Shown in pieces: positions 25,868 through 33,978 of a stretch of 64,000 nucleotides of DNA. The notes below the pieces were generated by a model. The model had not been told where the DNA came from and made no database searches. It worked only from the letters and a program-made list of their open reading frames with translations. Position 1 is the first letter of the stretch. Every line of letters starts with the position of its first letter. The translations under genes were made by a program, and so were the position numbers. This DNA is from an uncultured Alistipes sp. (GTDB taxonomy: Bacteria > Bacteroidota > Bacteroidia > Bacteroidales > Rikenellaceae), in the NCBI GenBank assembly GCA_900770635.1, contig CAAGLB010000101.1:1-64000 (forward strand), given 5' to 3'.

Positions 25868-27613
25868 TTACAGGTTGAGTTCTGCTTTAAGATCCTCAAT
25901 CTTCTGGTCGAGCGCAGCAAGAGTCTCGTCGAACTTATCCACAGACTCGAGCTTGGCCTTAACGCCGAAGTAGAACTTGATCTTAGGCTCGGTGCCTGAT
26001 GGACGTACCGACACCTTAGTGCCATCCTCGGTGAGCCACTGCAACACGTTGCTCTTCTCGTCGATGCCCTCGATAGGCTTACGCTCGCCTGTAGTTACGT
26101 CAAGCTCCTCAAGAGTCTTATAGTCAAGAACCTTAACTACTGGAGAGCCAAGCAACGACTTAGGAGGATTCTGGCGGTAGTCGACCATCATCTGCTGAAT
26201 CTCGGCAGCACCATCCTTACCCTTGCGAACAACATTCACGAGGCCCTCACGATAGAAGCCATACTTAACATACAACTGCTGCAACCACTCATAGAGGGTG
26301 ATGCCCATAGTGTCACGTGCCCATGCGGCAGCCTCAGCAACGAGGGTGATAGCAGCAACACCATCCTTATCTCGCACGAAGTCGCCAGGGAGATAGCCGA
26401 ACGACTCCTCGCCACCACCGATATACTTGGTCTTGCCCTCCTGCTCGCGGATGATCTTAGCGATATACTTGAAGCCAGTGAGGCAGTTGTAGCACTTAAC
26501 ACCGAAGTGCTCGGCAACAGCGTCAGGCATCATTGATGTAACGATAGTCTTAACGACAAACTCCTTGCCCGTAATCTTGCCAAGCTCTGCCCAGCGAGTG
26601 AGCTGGTAGCACATCAACAATACGAGCGTCTGGTTGCCGTTGAGCAACACATAGTCGCCAGTGCCTGTGCGCAACGCAACGCCAAGGCGGTCGGCATCAG
26701 GATCGGTGGCCATAGCAAAATCCGCCCCCTCCTTCTCGGCACGCTCGATGGCCATAGCCATAGTCTTGCGCTCCTCAGGGTTTGGCGAGGCAACAGTTGG
26801 GAAGTTGCCATCGAGAACCATCTGCTCCTCGACACATATAATATTATTGAAGCCATAGTTGCGCAACGACTGAGGAACGAGCTTAACACCAGCACCGTGC
26901 AGAGGTGTGTAGACAATCTTCATGTCGTTGTATTTAGCTACTGCCTCGGGCGACAACGATAGATCCTTGATAGCCTGGAGATATACCTTGTCGAACTCCT
27001 CGCCGAGGATGTTGATATTCTCGGGGTTCTTACCTGTTAGCACCTGGCTTGTCTCTGTGATTTTGCCCACCTCCTCGATGATGTTAACATCGTGTGGCGA
27101 TGTTACCTGTGAGCCGTCGCTCCAGTATGCCTTGTAGCCATTGTACTCCTTAGGGTTGTGCGATGCTGTTACCATAACACCCGACTGGCAACCGAGCTCA
27201 CGGATAGCAAACGAGAGCTCAGGCGTTGGGCGCAAAGCATCGAACAGATAAACGATAAAGCCGTTTGAGGCGAAGATGTCGGCAACACGCTCAGCAAACA
27301 TACGAGAGTTGTTGCGGCTGTCGTGTGAGATAGCCACCTTAATCTCGTCGCCCGCAAAATTCTTCTTGAGATAGTTTGCAAGTCCCTGAGTAGCAGCACC
27401 AACAGTGTAGATATTCATACGATTAGTACCCACACCCATGATACCACGCAAGCCACCTGTACCAAACTCGAGATCCTTGTAGAAGCTCTCGACAAGCTCG
27501 TTTGGGTTGTTTTCGATTAGCATTCTAACCTCCTGCTTGGTAGCCTCGTCATAGTCGCCATCAAGCCATGCCTGGGCCTTAGCCAGCACCTGCTTATCCA
27601 ATACGTCTGCCAT
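25868..27613 (-). CDS. pgm: Phosphosugar mutase (phosphoglucomutase/phosphomannomutase)
   Basis: 581 residues of the alpha-D-phosphohexomutase family. The phosphoserine loop is TASHNPKEYNGYKAYW, the metal-binding loop is DPDADRLG, the sugar-binding loop is GGGEESFGY and the C-terminal phosphate-binding loop is RPSGTEPKIKFY. It interconverts hexose 1- and 6-phosphates for glycolysis and glycan precursor synthesis. Length and domain order fit the long PgcA-type mutases. Its transcript probably ends in the structured element touching its stop codon. CAAATATA at 27670 is the likely -7 element. Confidence 0.95.
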   Translation of the reverse strand: MADVLDKQVLAKAQAWLDGDYDEATKQEVRMLIENNPNELVESFYKDLEFGTGGLRGIMGVGTNRMNIYTVGAATQGLANYLKKNFAGDEIKVAISHDSRNNSRMFAERVADIFASNGFIVYLFDALRPTPELSFAIRELGCQSGVMVTASHNPKEYNGYKAYWSDGSQVTSPHDVNIIEEVGKITETSQVLTGKNPENINILGEEFDKVYLQAIKDLSLSPEAVAKYNDMKIVYTPLHGAGVKLVPQSLRNYGFNNIICVEEQMVLDGNFPTVASPNPEERKTMAMAIERAEKEGADFAMATDPDADRLGVALRTGTGDYVLLNGNQTLVLLMCYQLTRWAELGKITGKEFVVKTIVTSMMPDAVAEHFGVKCYNCLTGFKYIAKIIREQEGKTKYIGGGEESFGYLPGDFVRDKDGVAAITLVAEAAAWARDTMGITLYEWLQQLYVKYGFYREGLVNVVRKGKDGAAEIQQMMVDYRQNPPKSLLGSPVVKVLDYKTLEELDVTTGERKPIEGIDEKSNVLQWLTEDGTKVSVRPSGTEPKIKFYFGVKAKLESVDKFDETLAALDQKIEDLKAELNL

Positions 27614-27669
27614 AGTGATATTATTTTTATTTATAGTTAATCTTACGACTCTATTAAAAATCTAATATG

Positions 27670-27677
27670 CAAATATA
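27670..27677 (-). promoter_or_regulatory. -7 element of pgm
   Basis: CAAATATA reads TATATTTG toward pgm, 57 bp before its start codon. Confidence 0.5.
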
Positions 27678-27797
27678 CAAAAAATATTCATATAATACAT
27701 TATCAGCGAATTAAAAATTTTCAGAAATTTTCTCGCCGCTTGGTCATAGTAAATAATTCGGAATTTGCAACTCTTTTTTGATTTTATTTTAATAAAA

Positions 27798-27806
27798 TTA
27801 TCCACA
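27798..27806 (+). promoter_or_regulatory. DnaA box upstream of dnaA
   Basis: TTATCCACA, a perfect match to the consensus DnaA box, 153 bp before dnaA. It is the only good match I see in this 345-bp gap, so autoregulation of dnaA is more likely than an origin here. Confidence 0.55.
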
Positions 27807-27958
27807 TCTTTGCAATGTCGAAACGCACTTAACAACAGGTGCGAGATAAGCAAAAAATTGAAGCGAAAACATAACACATTGAAACAGAGCACCAAGAGCT
27901 GTTTCGGGGAAGTTGTCGCCTAAATTGTAACCCAAGTTAACAACTGTTAAGAACTAAA

Positions 27959-29359
27959 ATGACGCAGAACGAAAGATATAACGACATGTGGCAAGACTGC
28001 ATCGACCGCCTTCGCAGCACTATCACCGAGGAGGAGATCGTAAAGTGGTTTAAGCCCATACGCCCTATCGACTTCGATGGTGCTAACTTGCGTCTGCGTG
28101 TTCCTAACGAGAGCTTCGTGGCAAACATCGAGAAGCAGTATTTGGGAATCCTACTACCCATAATATCAGAGCTTTACGGCGCTAACACAAAGCTCCACTA
28201 TGCCATTCCTCGCAACCAGAAGCCTGCGTCGGACAGCTCGTCAGCGACACTTCCTAAGTTCACTGCGCCAACCGACACTGCAAATATAAAAAATCCTTTT
28301 GTAATTCCGGGCATTCGTCGCATGATGTTTGACCCACAGCTCAACCCAAACTACACCTTCGACAACCACATCGAGGGCGAGTGCAACCGCTTGGCACGCT
28401 CAGCAGGTATGGCCGTAGCTGTAACACCCGGAAACAACGCCTTCAACCCACTATATATATATGGTGACTCGGGCCTCGGAAAGACACATGTTGCACAGGC
28501 CATAGGTCACGAGGTGCGCCAGCGCCATCCCGAGCTTCAGGTGCTCTACGTGTCGATGAACAAGTTCCAGGCGCAGTTCCAGACAGCGTACAAGAATGGC
28601 GAGATTACCGACTTCATACAGTTCTACCAGATGGTCGATGTGCTTATCATCGACGACATCCAGGAGCTAACAGGCAAGACAGGTACTCAGAACGCCTTTT
28701 TCAACATCTTCAACCACCTGCACCTCGGCGGCAAGCAGCTTATCCTAACATCGGACAAGCCTCCCGTAGAGCTCAAGGACATAGAGCAGCGACTCCTCAC
28801 ACGCTTCAAGTGGGGATTGTCGGCATACCTCAACGTGCCCGACTACGAGACCAAGGTTAAGATCATCCGTGCCAAGGCCAAGCGTCTGGGTGCTAACATC
28901 CCCGAGGATGTTGTCACCTACCTCGCAGAGAACATCTCGGCAAATGTGCGTGAGATCGAGGGTGCGCTATCGTCGCTCATCGCCAACGCCTCGTTCCTCG
29001 ACCGCAAGATAACAATATCGCTCGCTAAGGACATATTAAAGGTATATGTGAAGCTCACGCAGCGTGAGATCACCATCGAGCATATCGTCAACGTGGTGTG
29101 CGAGTACTACAACATCGACCTCGACACCTTCAACTCGGCAAAGCGCACACGTGATGTGGCACAGGCACGCCAGGTGGCTATGTACATGGCCAAGCAGCAC
29201 ACCAAGGCACCACTCACCGTCATCGGCTCGTCGATAGGTGGCCGCAACCATGCCACAGTGCTCCACAGCTGCAAGGCCGTAGCCGACGCAATGGATATCG
29301 ACAAGGTATTCAAGGCACAGATCGAGGAGATCGACCGCATCGTCCTCAACAAAAACTAA
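27959..29359 (+). CDS. dnaA: Chromosomal replication initiator DnaA
   Basis: 466 residues. Domain I is ~1-90 (DCIDRLRSTITEEEIVKWF), followed by a linker of ~40 residues. The AAA+ domain has Walker A GDSGLGKTH, Walker B LIIDDIQEL and an arginine-bearing RLLTRFKWGL segment. Domain IV carries the DNA-binding signature GGRNHATVLHS. It unwinds the origin and loads the helicase. It is divergent from pgm, and a perfect DnaA box lies upstream. No dnaN or rpmH is adjacent. Confidence 0.98.
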   Translation: MTQNERYNDMWQDCIDRLRSTITEEEIVKWFKPIRPIDFDGANLRLRVPNESFVANIEKQYLGILLPIISELYGANTKLHYAIPRNQKPASDSSSATLPKFTAPTDTANIKNPFVIPGIRRMMFDPQLNPNYTFDNHIEGECNRLARSAGMAVAVTPGNNAFNPLYIYGDSGLGKTHVAQAIGHEVRQRHPELQVLYVSMNKFQAQFQTAYKNGEITDFIQFYQMVDVLIIDDIQELTGKTGTQNAFFNIFNHLHLGGKQLILTSDKPPVELKDIEQRLLTRFKWGLSAYLNVPDYETKVKIIRAKAKRLGANIPEDVVTYLAENISANVREIEGALSSLIANASFLDRKITISLAKDILKVYVKLTQREITIEHIVNVVCEYYNIDLDTFNSAKRTRDVAQARQVAMYMAKQHTKAPLTVIGSSIGGRNHATVLHSCKAVADAMDIDKVFKAQIEEIDRIVLNKN

Positions 29360-29380
29360 AAACCTTTAAACTTCATAACG

Positions 29381-29413
29381 AGAGGGAAACAGCCATAGCG
29401 GTTGCTTCCCTCT
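29381..29413 (+). terminator. Rho-independent terminator of dnaA
   Basis: AGAGGGAA and TTCCCTCT with further inner pairing, followed by TTTCT. Confidence 0.8.
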
Positions 29414-29487
29414 TTTCTATGTGAAAGGCGAAGTGTGCTTCGGACAAATTTAATGAGTAAAGAGTAATTAGTAATGAGTAATTTGTT

Positions 29488-29581
29488 TGTCATGTTGAGC
29501 CTTGGCGAAACATCTCGCAGTTGGTGCTAAGGATGAACGTCCGTGCTAACTGAGAGATTCTTCACTACGTTCAGAATGACA
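29488..29581. repeat. Inverted repeat TGTCATGTTGAG...TTCAGAATGACA, copy 2
   Basis: A 94-bp dyad of the same family as 14056, in the opposite orientation. The centre GGATGAACGTCCGTGC is also found in copies 4 and 5. Confidence 0.8.
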
Positions 29582-29609
29582 TAGATAATGACATTATTGA
29601 TACTCAGTA

Positions 29610-29702
29610 TGTCATGTTGAGCAAAGCGAAACATCTCGCAGTGAGTACGAAGATTCAACGTTAGTGCTAACTGAGAGATTCTTCACTACGTTCAGAATGA
29701 CA
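29610..29702. repeat. Inverted repeat TGTCATGTTGAG...TTCAGAATGACA, copy 3
   Basis: A 93-bp near-copy in tandem with copy 2, 28 bp away. The remaining gap up to 29771 holds a purine/pyrimidine-biased CTTTTCACTTTTCA simple repeat. Confidence 0.8.
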
Positions 29703-29771
29703 GTGGCTACGAGCAATTAATTATGGGCGACGCACACTCAACTTTTCACTTTTCACTTTTCACTTTTTAAC

Positions 29772-31151
29772 TTACATCAGCCTCTTAATCCACCTAAAAA
29801 GCTTATAGGGCATATACCTAAATGGCATGTCTATCCACGTGGGTGTCACGACAACAGCCCTGCGGTGCGAGAACGAGTAGAGGCTGTCACGACCATGGTA
29901 GCGTCCCATGCCCGAGTTGCCCACGCCACCAAACGGTAAGTTCTCGTTGGCGATGTGCATAATAACATCGTTTAGGCATGCGCCACCCGACGACGTGTGG
30001 TGCAGCACACGGCGACCAACACGCTCATCTGCAAAGACATACAACGCCAAAGGCTTCTCTCTATCGTTGATAAACGCCACAGCCTCGTCAACACTCTTAA
30101 TAGTAATAAGTGGCAGCACAGGGCCAAAAATCTCAGTTGTCATAACGCCACTATCCAAGGCCACATCGTCGATGAGTGTAGGCTCGATATACCTATCTGA
30201 GGCATCTACCCTACCTCCCGACAGCACCCTACCCTCGGCAATATAGCCACTAACACGCTCGAAAGCCTTGTCCGACACCATGCGCACATAGTGCTTACTA
30301 AACTGCGGATTAGGGCCATGAAGCTCCAACACAGCATGCTTGAAGGCCTCAACAAACTGCGCCTTAACATCCTCATGTATAAGCACATAGTCGGGAGCAA
30401 TACATGTCTGACCAGCATTCAGCGTCTTGCCCCATGCCAGGCGCTTTGCAGCAAGGCGTATGTCGGCACTTCGGTCGACAACAACGGGCGACTTGCCACC
30501 AAGCTCCAAGATTACGGGCGTAGCATTATCGGCTGCCGCACGCATGACAACACGTCCAAGCTCGGGTGAGCCAGTGAAAAATATCACATCGTAGCGCTGA
30601 CGCAGAAGCTCGGCATTGACATCACGATGTCCCTGAACCACAGCGACATACTCTCGGTCGAAGGTTTCGTATATCATCCTCTCCAACACCTCGGCAACAT
30701 GTGGCACATAGGGCGAGGGCTTAACAACAGCTGTGCATCCCGCAGCAATAGCACCCACCAAGGGGTTGAGCACAAGCTGCACAGGATAGTTCCAGGGTGA
30801 CATGATGAGTGCCACGCCAAGCGGCTCGGTGAGTATCATGCTACGTGACGGAAACAGCTTTATCGGCGTAGGCTTTTTTGAGGGTGCTGCCCAGCGACCG
30901 AGGTTCTCGAGGAGGTTGTCTATCTCGCCAAGGACGATGCTTATCTCGGTCATATAGGCCTCCTCGTAGGACTTATGAAGGTCGAGGTAGAGGGCATCGC
31001 ATAGCTCCTTCTCGAAGCGCAGAATAGCCGTTTTAAGGCGTCGGAGCATCGTCTTGCGAAACTCTATGGATAGCGTAGCATGGCTGCGGAAATAGCCTCG
31101 CTGCATGGCAACAAGAGGAGCAATATCCTCTATGCGTGTAGGTGTTATCAT
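29772..31151 (-). CDS. Aldehyde dehydrogenase, class 3 type
   Basis: 459 residues, the short form typical of ALDH3-like enzymes. The catalytic cysteine is in NAGQTCIAPDYVL, the general-base glutamate in VILELGGKSP, and PWNYPVQL marks the cofactor pocket. It oxidises medium- or long-chain aldehydes with NAD(P)+. It lies 8 bp downstream of a short-chain dehydrogenase gene on the same strand, so the pair may oxidise an alcohol to an aldehyde and then to an acid. The C-terminal 25 residues are basic and aromatic. Confidence 0.93.
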   Translation of the reverse strand: MITPTRIEDIAPLVAMQRGYFRSHATLSIEFRKTMLRRLKTAILRFEKELCDALYLDLHKSYEEAYMTEISIVLGEIDNLLENLGRWAAPSKKPTPIKLFPSRSMILTEPLGVALIMSPWNYPVQLVLNPLVGAIAAGCTAVVKPSPYVPHVAEVLERMIYETFDREYVAVVQGHRDVNAELLRQRYDVIFFTGSPELGRVVMRAAADNATPVILELGGKSPVVVDRSADIRLAAKRLAWGKTLNAGQTCIAPDYVLIHEDVKAQFVEAFKHAVLELHGPNPQFSKHYVRMVSDKAFERVSGYIAEGRVLSGGRVDASDRYIEPTLIDDVALDSGVMTTEIFGPVLPLITIKSVDEAVAFINDREKPLALYVFADERVGRRVLHHTSSGGACLNDVIMHIANENLPFGGVGNSGMGRYHGRDSLYSFSHRRAVVVTPTWIDMPFRYMPYKLFRWIKRLM

Positions 31152-31159
31152 AGTTACTT

Positions 31160-31972
31160 CTATTTTTTACGGCCCGTGAAGTTATCCATTGTCGAGAATA
31201 TGCCGAAGCAACGGCCAAAGATAAACTCGAACCACGATGTAGGGAGCAAACCTTGTGCTAAACGTATAAGATGGAAGCCAAGAGGTATGCCCTTAAAGTC
31301 CTTGTTGCGCTCTATGGCACGTATGATTGTACGTGCCGTAGCCTCCGGCTCGAGAATAGGCAGAATGGGCGACTTCACGCCATCGAACATGCCTGTGTTT
31401 ATGTAGTAAGGAGCTACGGTCGTAACATGCACATCGCTACGCTGCTGCTTAAGCTCTATGCGCATCGACTCCGACCACCCTATCACCGCCCACTTGCTTG
31501 CCACATATACCGACATGCGAGGGTTGGCAATCATGCCTGCTGCCGAGGCAATATTGCAGATATGTCCCGAGTTACGCTTAACCATCTGGGGCAAGAGCTG
31601 CAAGGCAACATACATCGGCGCCTTGGAGTTGATATCCATCGTACGGTCAATCTCCTCAACGGAGTAGCCATCGAACGTACGGTTTGAGGTCACCACGCCC
31701 GCATTATTTATCAAGATATCGACCTCGCCGTGCGTTGCCCTTAGGTTTATTGCCGCCATCTCCACAGCCTTAGCATCCGACACATCTACCGAGTATCCAG
31801 CGATGTCGTAGCCCTTGGCACTAAACTCTGCCACGGTGTCGTCAATCTTATGCTGCGATGTGCCCCATACTACCACCTTGCGAGCACCACGCTCAAAGGC
31901 CATGCGAGCCATTATACGACCAATGCCCGATGTGCCACCTGTAATCAAAACTAATCTATCTTTGAACTTCAT
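31160..31972 (-). CDS. Short-chain dehydrogenase/reductase
   Basis: 270 residues. The Rossmann motif is TGGTSGIG, NNAG occurs at ~90, the catalytic serine is in IASAAGM and the Tyr-Lys pair in YVASK. The C-terminal 40 residues (GIPLGFHLIRLAQGLLPTSWFEFIF) are hydrophobic and may contact the membrane or a lipid substrate. The exact substrate is unknown; the class with this tail often acts on lipids or sterol-like molecules. First gene of the SDR-aldehyde dehydrogenase operon. Confidence 0.9.
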   Translation of the reverse strand: MKFKDRLVLITGGTSGIGRIMARMAFERGARKVVVWGTSQHKIDDTVAEFSAKGYDIAGYSVDVSDAKAVEMAAINLRATHGEVDILINNAGVVTSNRTFDGYSVEEIDRTMDINSKAPMYVALQLLPQMVKRNSGHICNIASAAGMIANPRMSVYVASKWAVIGWSESMRIELKQQRSDVHVTTVAPYYINTGMFDGVKSPILPILEPEATARTIIRAIERNKDFKGIPLGFHLIRLAQGLLPTSWFEFIFGRCFGIFSTMDNFTGRKK

Positions 31973-31997
31973 AATCTTTCGTTTTTATTGTTTAGTG

Positions 31998-32028
31998 CAA
32001 AGATATTGCAAAAGTTAGACATAGCAAA
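31998..32028 (-). promoter_or_regulatory. Promoter of SDR-aldehyde dehydrogenase operon
   Basis: On the minus strand TTTG (32025-32028), a 19-bp spacer and TATCTTTG (32005-31998). Confidence 0.65.
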
Positions 32029-32080
32029 ATATATTCAATCATATATATTTATATGGTCATAAGTCAAACCAATAAAAAGA

Positions 32081-32109
32081 GGCAGATGCCACACTCAGCG
32101 ACATCTGCC
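32081..32109 (-). terminator. Rho-independent terminator of the Pmp3-like gene
   Basis: GGCAGATG and CATCTGCC pair. On the minus strand the hairpin is followed by TCTTTTTATT, 20 bp after the stop codon. Confidence 0.75.
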
Positions 32110-32128
32110 CCAACATGATATTATATCT

Positions 32129-32281
32129 CTACACTCTATTAAGTATTACAAGAGCTCCAATGACGCCAGGCACCCAGCCGCAGAGCGTGAGCAGAAAGAC
32201 GATAAGCACCGAGCCACATCCCTGGTCGATAACTGCCAGGGGCGGAAAGAAGATTGCAAGCAACACACGTAGTAGTGACAT
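32129..32281 (-). CDS. Pmp3/YqaE-family small membrane protein
   Basis: 50 residues, easily missed. It reads MSLLRVLLAIFFPPLAVID, then QGCGSVLIVFLLTLCGWVPG, then VIGALVILNRV. These are the hallmarks of the YqaE/Pmp3 (UPF0057) family: IFFPPLAV, GCG and LCGWVPG across two membrane helices. Yeast and plant members protect membrane potential under salt or cold stress; the bacterial role is unclear. A CAAAGATA -7 element lies 27 bp upstream and a clear terminator downstream, so it is a one-gene transcript. Confidence 0.88.
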   Translation of the reverse strand: MSLLRVLLAIFFPPLAVIDQGCGSVLIVFLLTLCGWVPGVIGALVILNRV

Positions 32282-32307
32282 AGTTTGTAGGTTTTAATCG
32301 TTTAGTG

Positions 32308-32315
32308 CAAAGATA
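32308..32315 (-). promoter_or_regulatory. -7 element of the Pmp3-like gene
   Basis: CAAAGATA reads TATCTTTG toward the gene. The flanking TTTAGTGCAAAGATA is the same as at the SDR promoter (31991-32005), hinting at a shared control site. Confidence 0.55.
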
Positions 32316-32388
32316 ACGCATTTCACGGAATAAACGCATGTTTTAGAGAGAATATTATTATGGAGAATAGGGAAGAATATGGAAGATG

Positions 32389-32652
32389 GGGACTCGAACG
32401 GCGTTAGCCATAGAGCCGATACTTTATAAAAAAAGCGCAGGGCAAAGCCCGAGCAATAAACCATAGTCATATCGGCTCAACCCCACTTATGTGAGAGTGC
32501 CGCTACACAACGTGATGATTGGTGATGAAGAAGGCGGAAATGCCGAAGGCAGGGCTTAGGTGTTTGGGGGATTGCGGGCTTGCACGCATAAGCCACCAAG
32601 CACATGAGCCGTGAAGCGCAGCTTCCCGACTTCTCACAGCAAGGCATAAAAC
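32389..32652. other. Structured GC-richer stretch beside tRNA-Asp
   Basis: About 265 bp with higher GC than other gaps and several self-complementary segments (for example GCAGGGCAAAGCCC, GGCGGAAATGCCGAAGGC and GAAGCGCAGCTTC). GGGGACTCGAAC at 32389-32400 repeats the T-arm sequence of the adjacent tRNA. No frame with a good start was found. It may be a remnant of an element that entered at the tRNA 3' end, or an unknown RNA. Confidence 0.35.
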
Positions 32653-32685
32653 AAAAAAAACGGACGACTCGAAAGTCATCCGTTT
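32653..32685 (-). terminator. Rho-independent terminator of tRNA-Asp
   Basis: CGGACGACT and AGTCATCCG pair with one mismatch. On the minus strand the stem is followed by eight T. Confidence 0.85.
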
Positions 32686-32686
32686 C

Positions 32687-32763
32687 TGGCGGTGCGTAGG
32701 GGACTCGAACCCCTGACCCCGTGCGTGACAGGCACGTATTCTAACCAGCTGAACTAACGCACC
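32687..32763 (-). tRNA. tRNA-Asp (GTC)
   Basis: Full cloverleaf on the minus strand: acceptor GGTGCGT/ACGCACC, anticodon loop CTGTCAC giving GTC, T-arm GGGGTTCGAGTCCCC, discriminator G and an encoded CCA. It decodes GAC/GAU. Confidence 0.97.
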
Positions 32764-32802
32764 ATTTTAAGAACTCGCAACCTTTATTTCTTGATTGCGA
32801 TG

Positions 32803-32833
32803 CAAAGGTAGCGCTTTTTTTTTATTCTGCAAA
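32803..32833 (-). promoter_or_regulatory. Promoter of tRNA-Asp
   Basis: On the minus strand TTTG (32833-32830), a 19-bp spacer and TACCTTTG (32810-32803), a full Bacteroidetes consensus. Confidence 0.75.
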
Positions 32834-32863
32834 TTTTTTCGCAACTTTTTTTCAAAAAAAATA

Positions 32864-33397
32864 TCATTTTTTAAAGAACGAAAATTGAACACTACCGTAA
32901 CTTCTTGACTGCCACAAGTTTGGATGCTCCGAGAAATTTTGGTCCTTAGAGTGCTCAAAAATCAAAAATCCGTCGTCTTTAAGCAAGTTGCGCTCGAGAA
33001 CAAGCTTGATAACCTCGTCGCTGCCCTCCAAATCGTAGGGGGCATCCGAGAAAATAAGGTCGAATTGCTTGGTACTGCTCTTCAAATAAAGAAAGGCATT
33101 GGCCTTGACAGCATAGAAATTCTCGAACTTGAGCTCTCGGGCGGTCTGACGAATGAAGTTGTGGTGCACACTATTTACCTCCACCGAGGTGACGCTGCGG
33201 GCACCACGTGAGGCAAACTCATAGCTGATGGAGCCTGTACCCGAGAAGAGGTCGAGGACGTCGAGATCCTCGAAGTCGACAAGGTTGACAAGCACATTAA
33301 AGAGGTTCTCCTTAGCAAAGTCCGTAGTGGGACGTGCTCGCAGGTTGCGTGGTGGCACGATGGTGCGGCCACGATATTTGCCACTTATTATTCGCAT
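32864..33397 (-). CDS. rsmD: 16S rRNA guanine-N2 methyltransferase RsmD
   Basis: 177 residues. MRIISGKYRGR is the family start, LDLFSGTGSISYEFASRGA is the S-adenosylmethionine-binding loop, and the catalytic motif IV reads DAPY where most members have DPPY or DPPF. The enzyme methylates one guanine of 16S rRNA on the assembling 30S subunit. The first proline change is unusual but sits in an otherwise normal protein. The start at 33397 overlaps the end of the DUF3822 gene by 10 bp, implying coupled translation. Confidence 0.93.
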   Translation of the reverse strand: MRIISGKYRGRTIVPPRNLRARPTTDFAKENLFNVLVNLVDFEDLDVLDLFSGTGSISYEFASRGARSVTSVEVNSVHHNFIRQTARELKFENFYAVKANAFLYLKSSTKQFDLIFSDAPYDLEGSDEVIKLVLERNLLKDDGFLIFEHSKDQNFSEHPNLWQSRSYGSVQFSFFKK

Positions 33398-33978
33398 TCC
33401 AGATTTGTGAACAAGCACCCTGCGACCTTCGTAAGACGGTTGACATCGCCTCGCGCACGCACGTGCATATTATATATATTGTAAACTCGGTTTATTGACT
33501 CGAGGGCATAGAGCACATCGGCATCGTTTGCCACGCCCACAGCCTCGCAAAAGAGCATGCCACCATTGAAGATGCGGAGATACAACACATCGCCCACAAG
33601 ATCGACGAGAGCACCCTGCTTGGGAGCATGGCCCTTGATGATGGGTGAAGTGAAGACAACATTGCCACCATACTGCAAGGTGAGCTGGGCATAGCACTCC
33701 TTGCTCATGGCCATGACGGCAACCCTATCGTCGACCTCGGGGCTATATACGGCGACCTCGTCGGCAGCAGGAGCAAGGCCCACGAAGGCAAGGTAGTGGT
33801 CTACACGCTGCTTGTCGAACATCGTAGCAGGCACAAGCGTGGTCTTAGGCGTGATGACCTCGGCATCGAGCACAGCATCCGCAGCCACAGCATCGGCAAC
33901 GACGGCGGACGAAAAAGAGTGTCCACCCGACAATAGGCGGATGGACACTTTGTTGTTATGGTTGTTATTAGCGCTCAT
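33388..33978 (-). CDS. DUF3822-family protein
   Basis: 196 residues, resembling the Bacteroidetes DUF3822 proteins whose genes commonly sit next to rsmD. These are thought to have an actin/ASKHA-like fold; no function is established. The start at 33978 makes a TAATG overlap with the upstream stop codon and gives the best N-terminus (MSANNNHNNKVSIRLLSGGHSFS), while a longer frame from 34002 would run into the upstream gene. It is translationally coupled on both sides. Confidence 0.75.
   Translation of the reverse strand: MSANNNHNNKVSIRLLSGGHSFSSAVVADAVAADAVLDAEVITPKTTLVPATMFDKQRVDHYLAFVGLAPAADEVAVYSPEVDDRVAVMAMSKECYAQLTLQYGGNVVFTSPIIKGHAPKQGALVDLVGDVLYLRIFNGGMLFCEAVGVANDADVLYALESINRVYNIYNMHVRARGDVNRLTKVAGCLFTNLECE

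Noticed and set aside
27614..27958. Replication origin next to dnaA
   Set aside because: Only one perfect DnaA box is visible, and no cluster or AT-rich repeat unit was found; autoregulation explains it. A GC-skew plot of the genome would settle it.
32389..32400. Second tRNA or clear attachment site
   Set aside because: Only the 12-base T-arm sequence matches; there is no cloverleaf and no acceptor-stem repeat.
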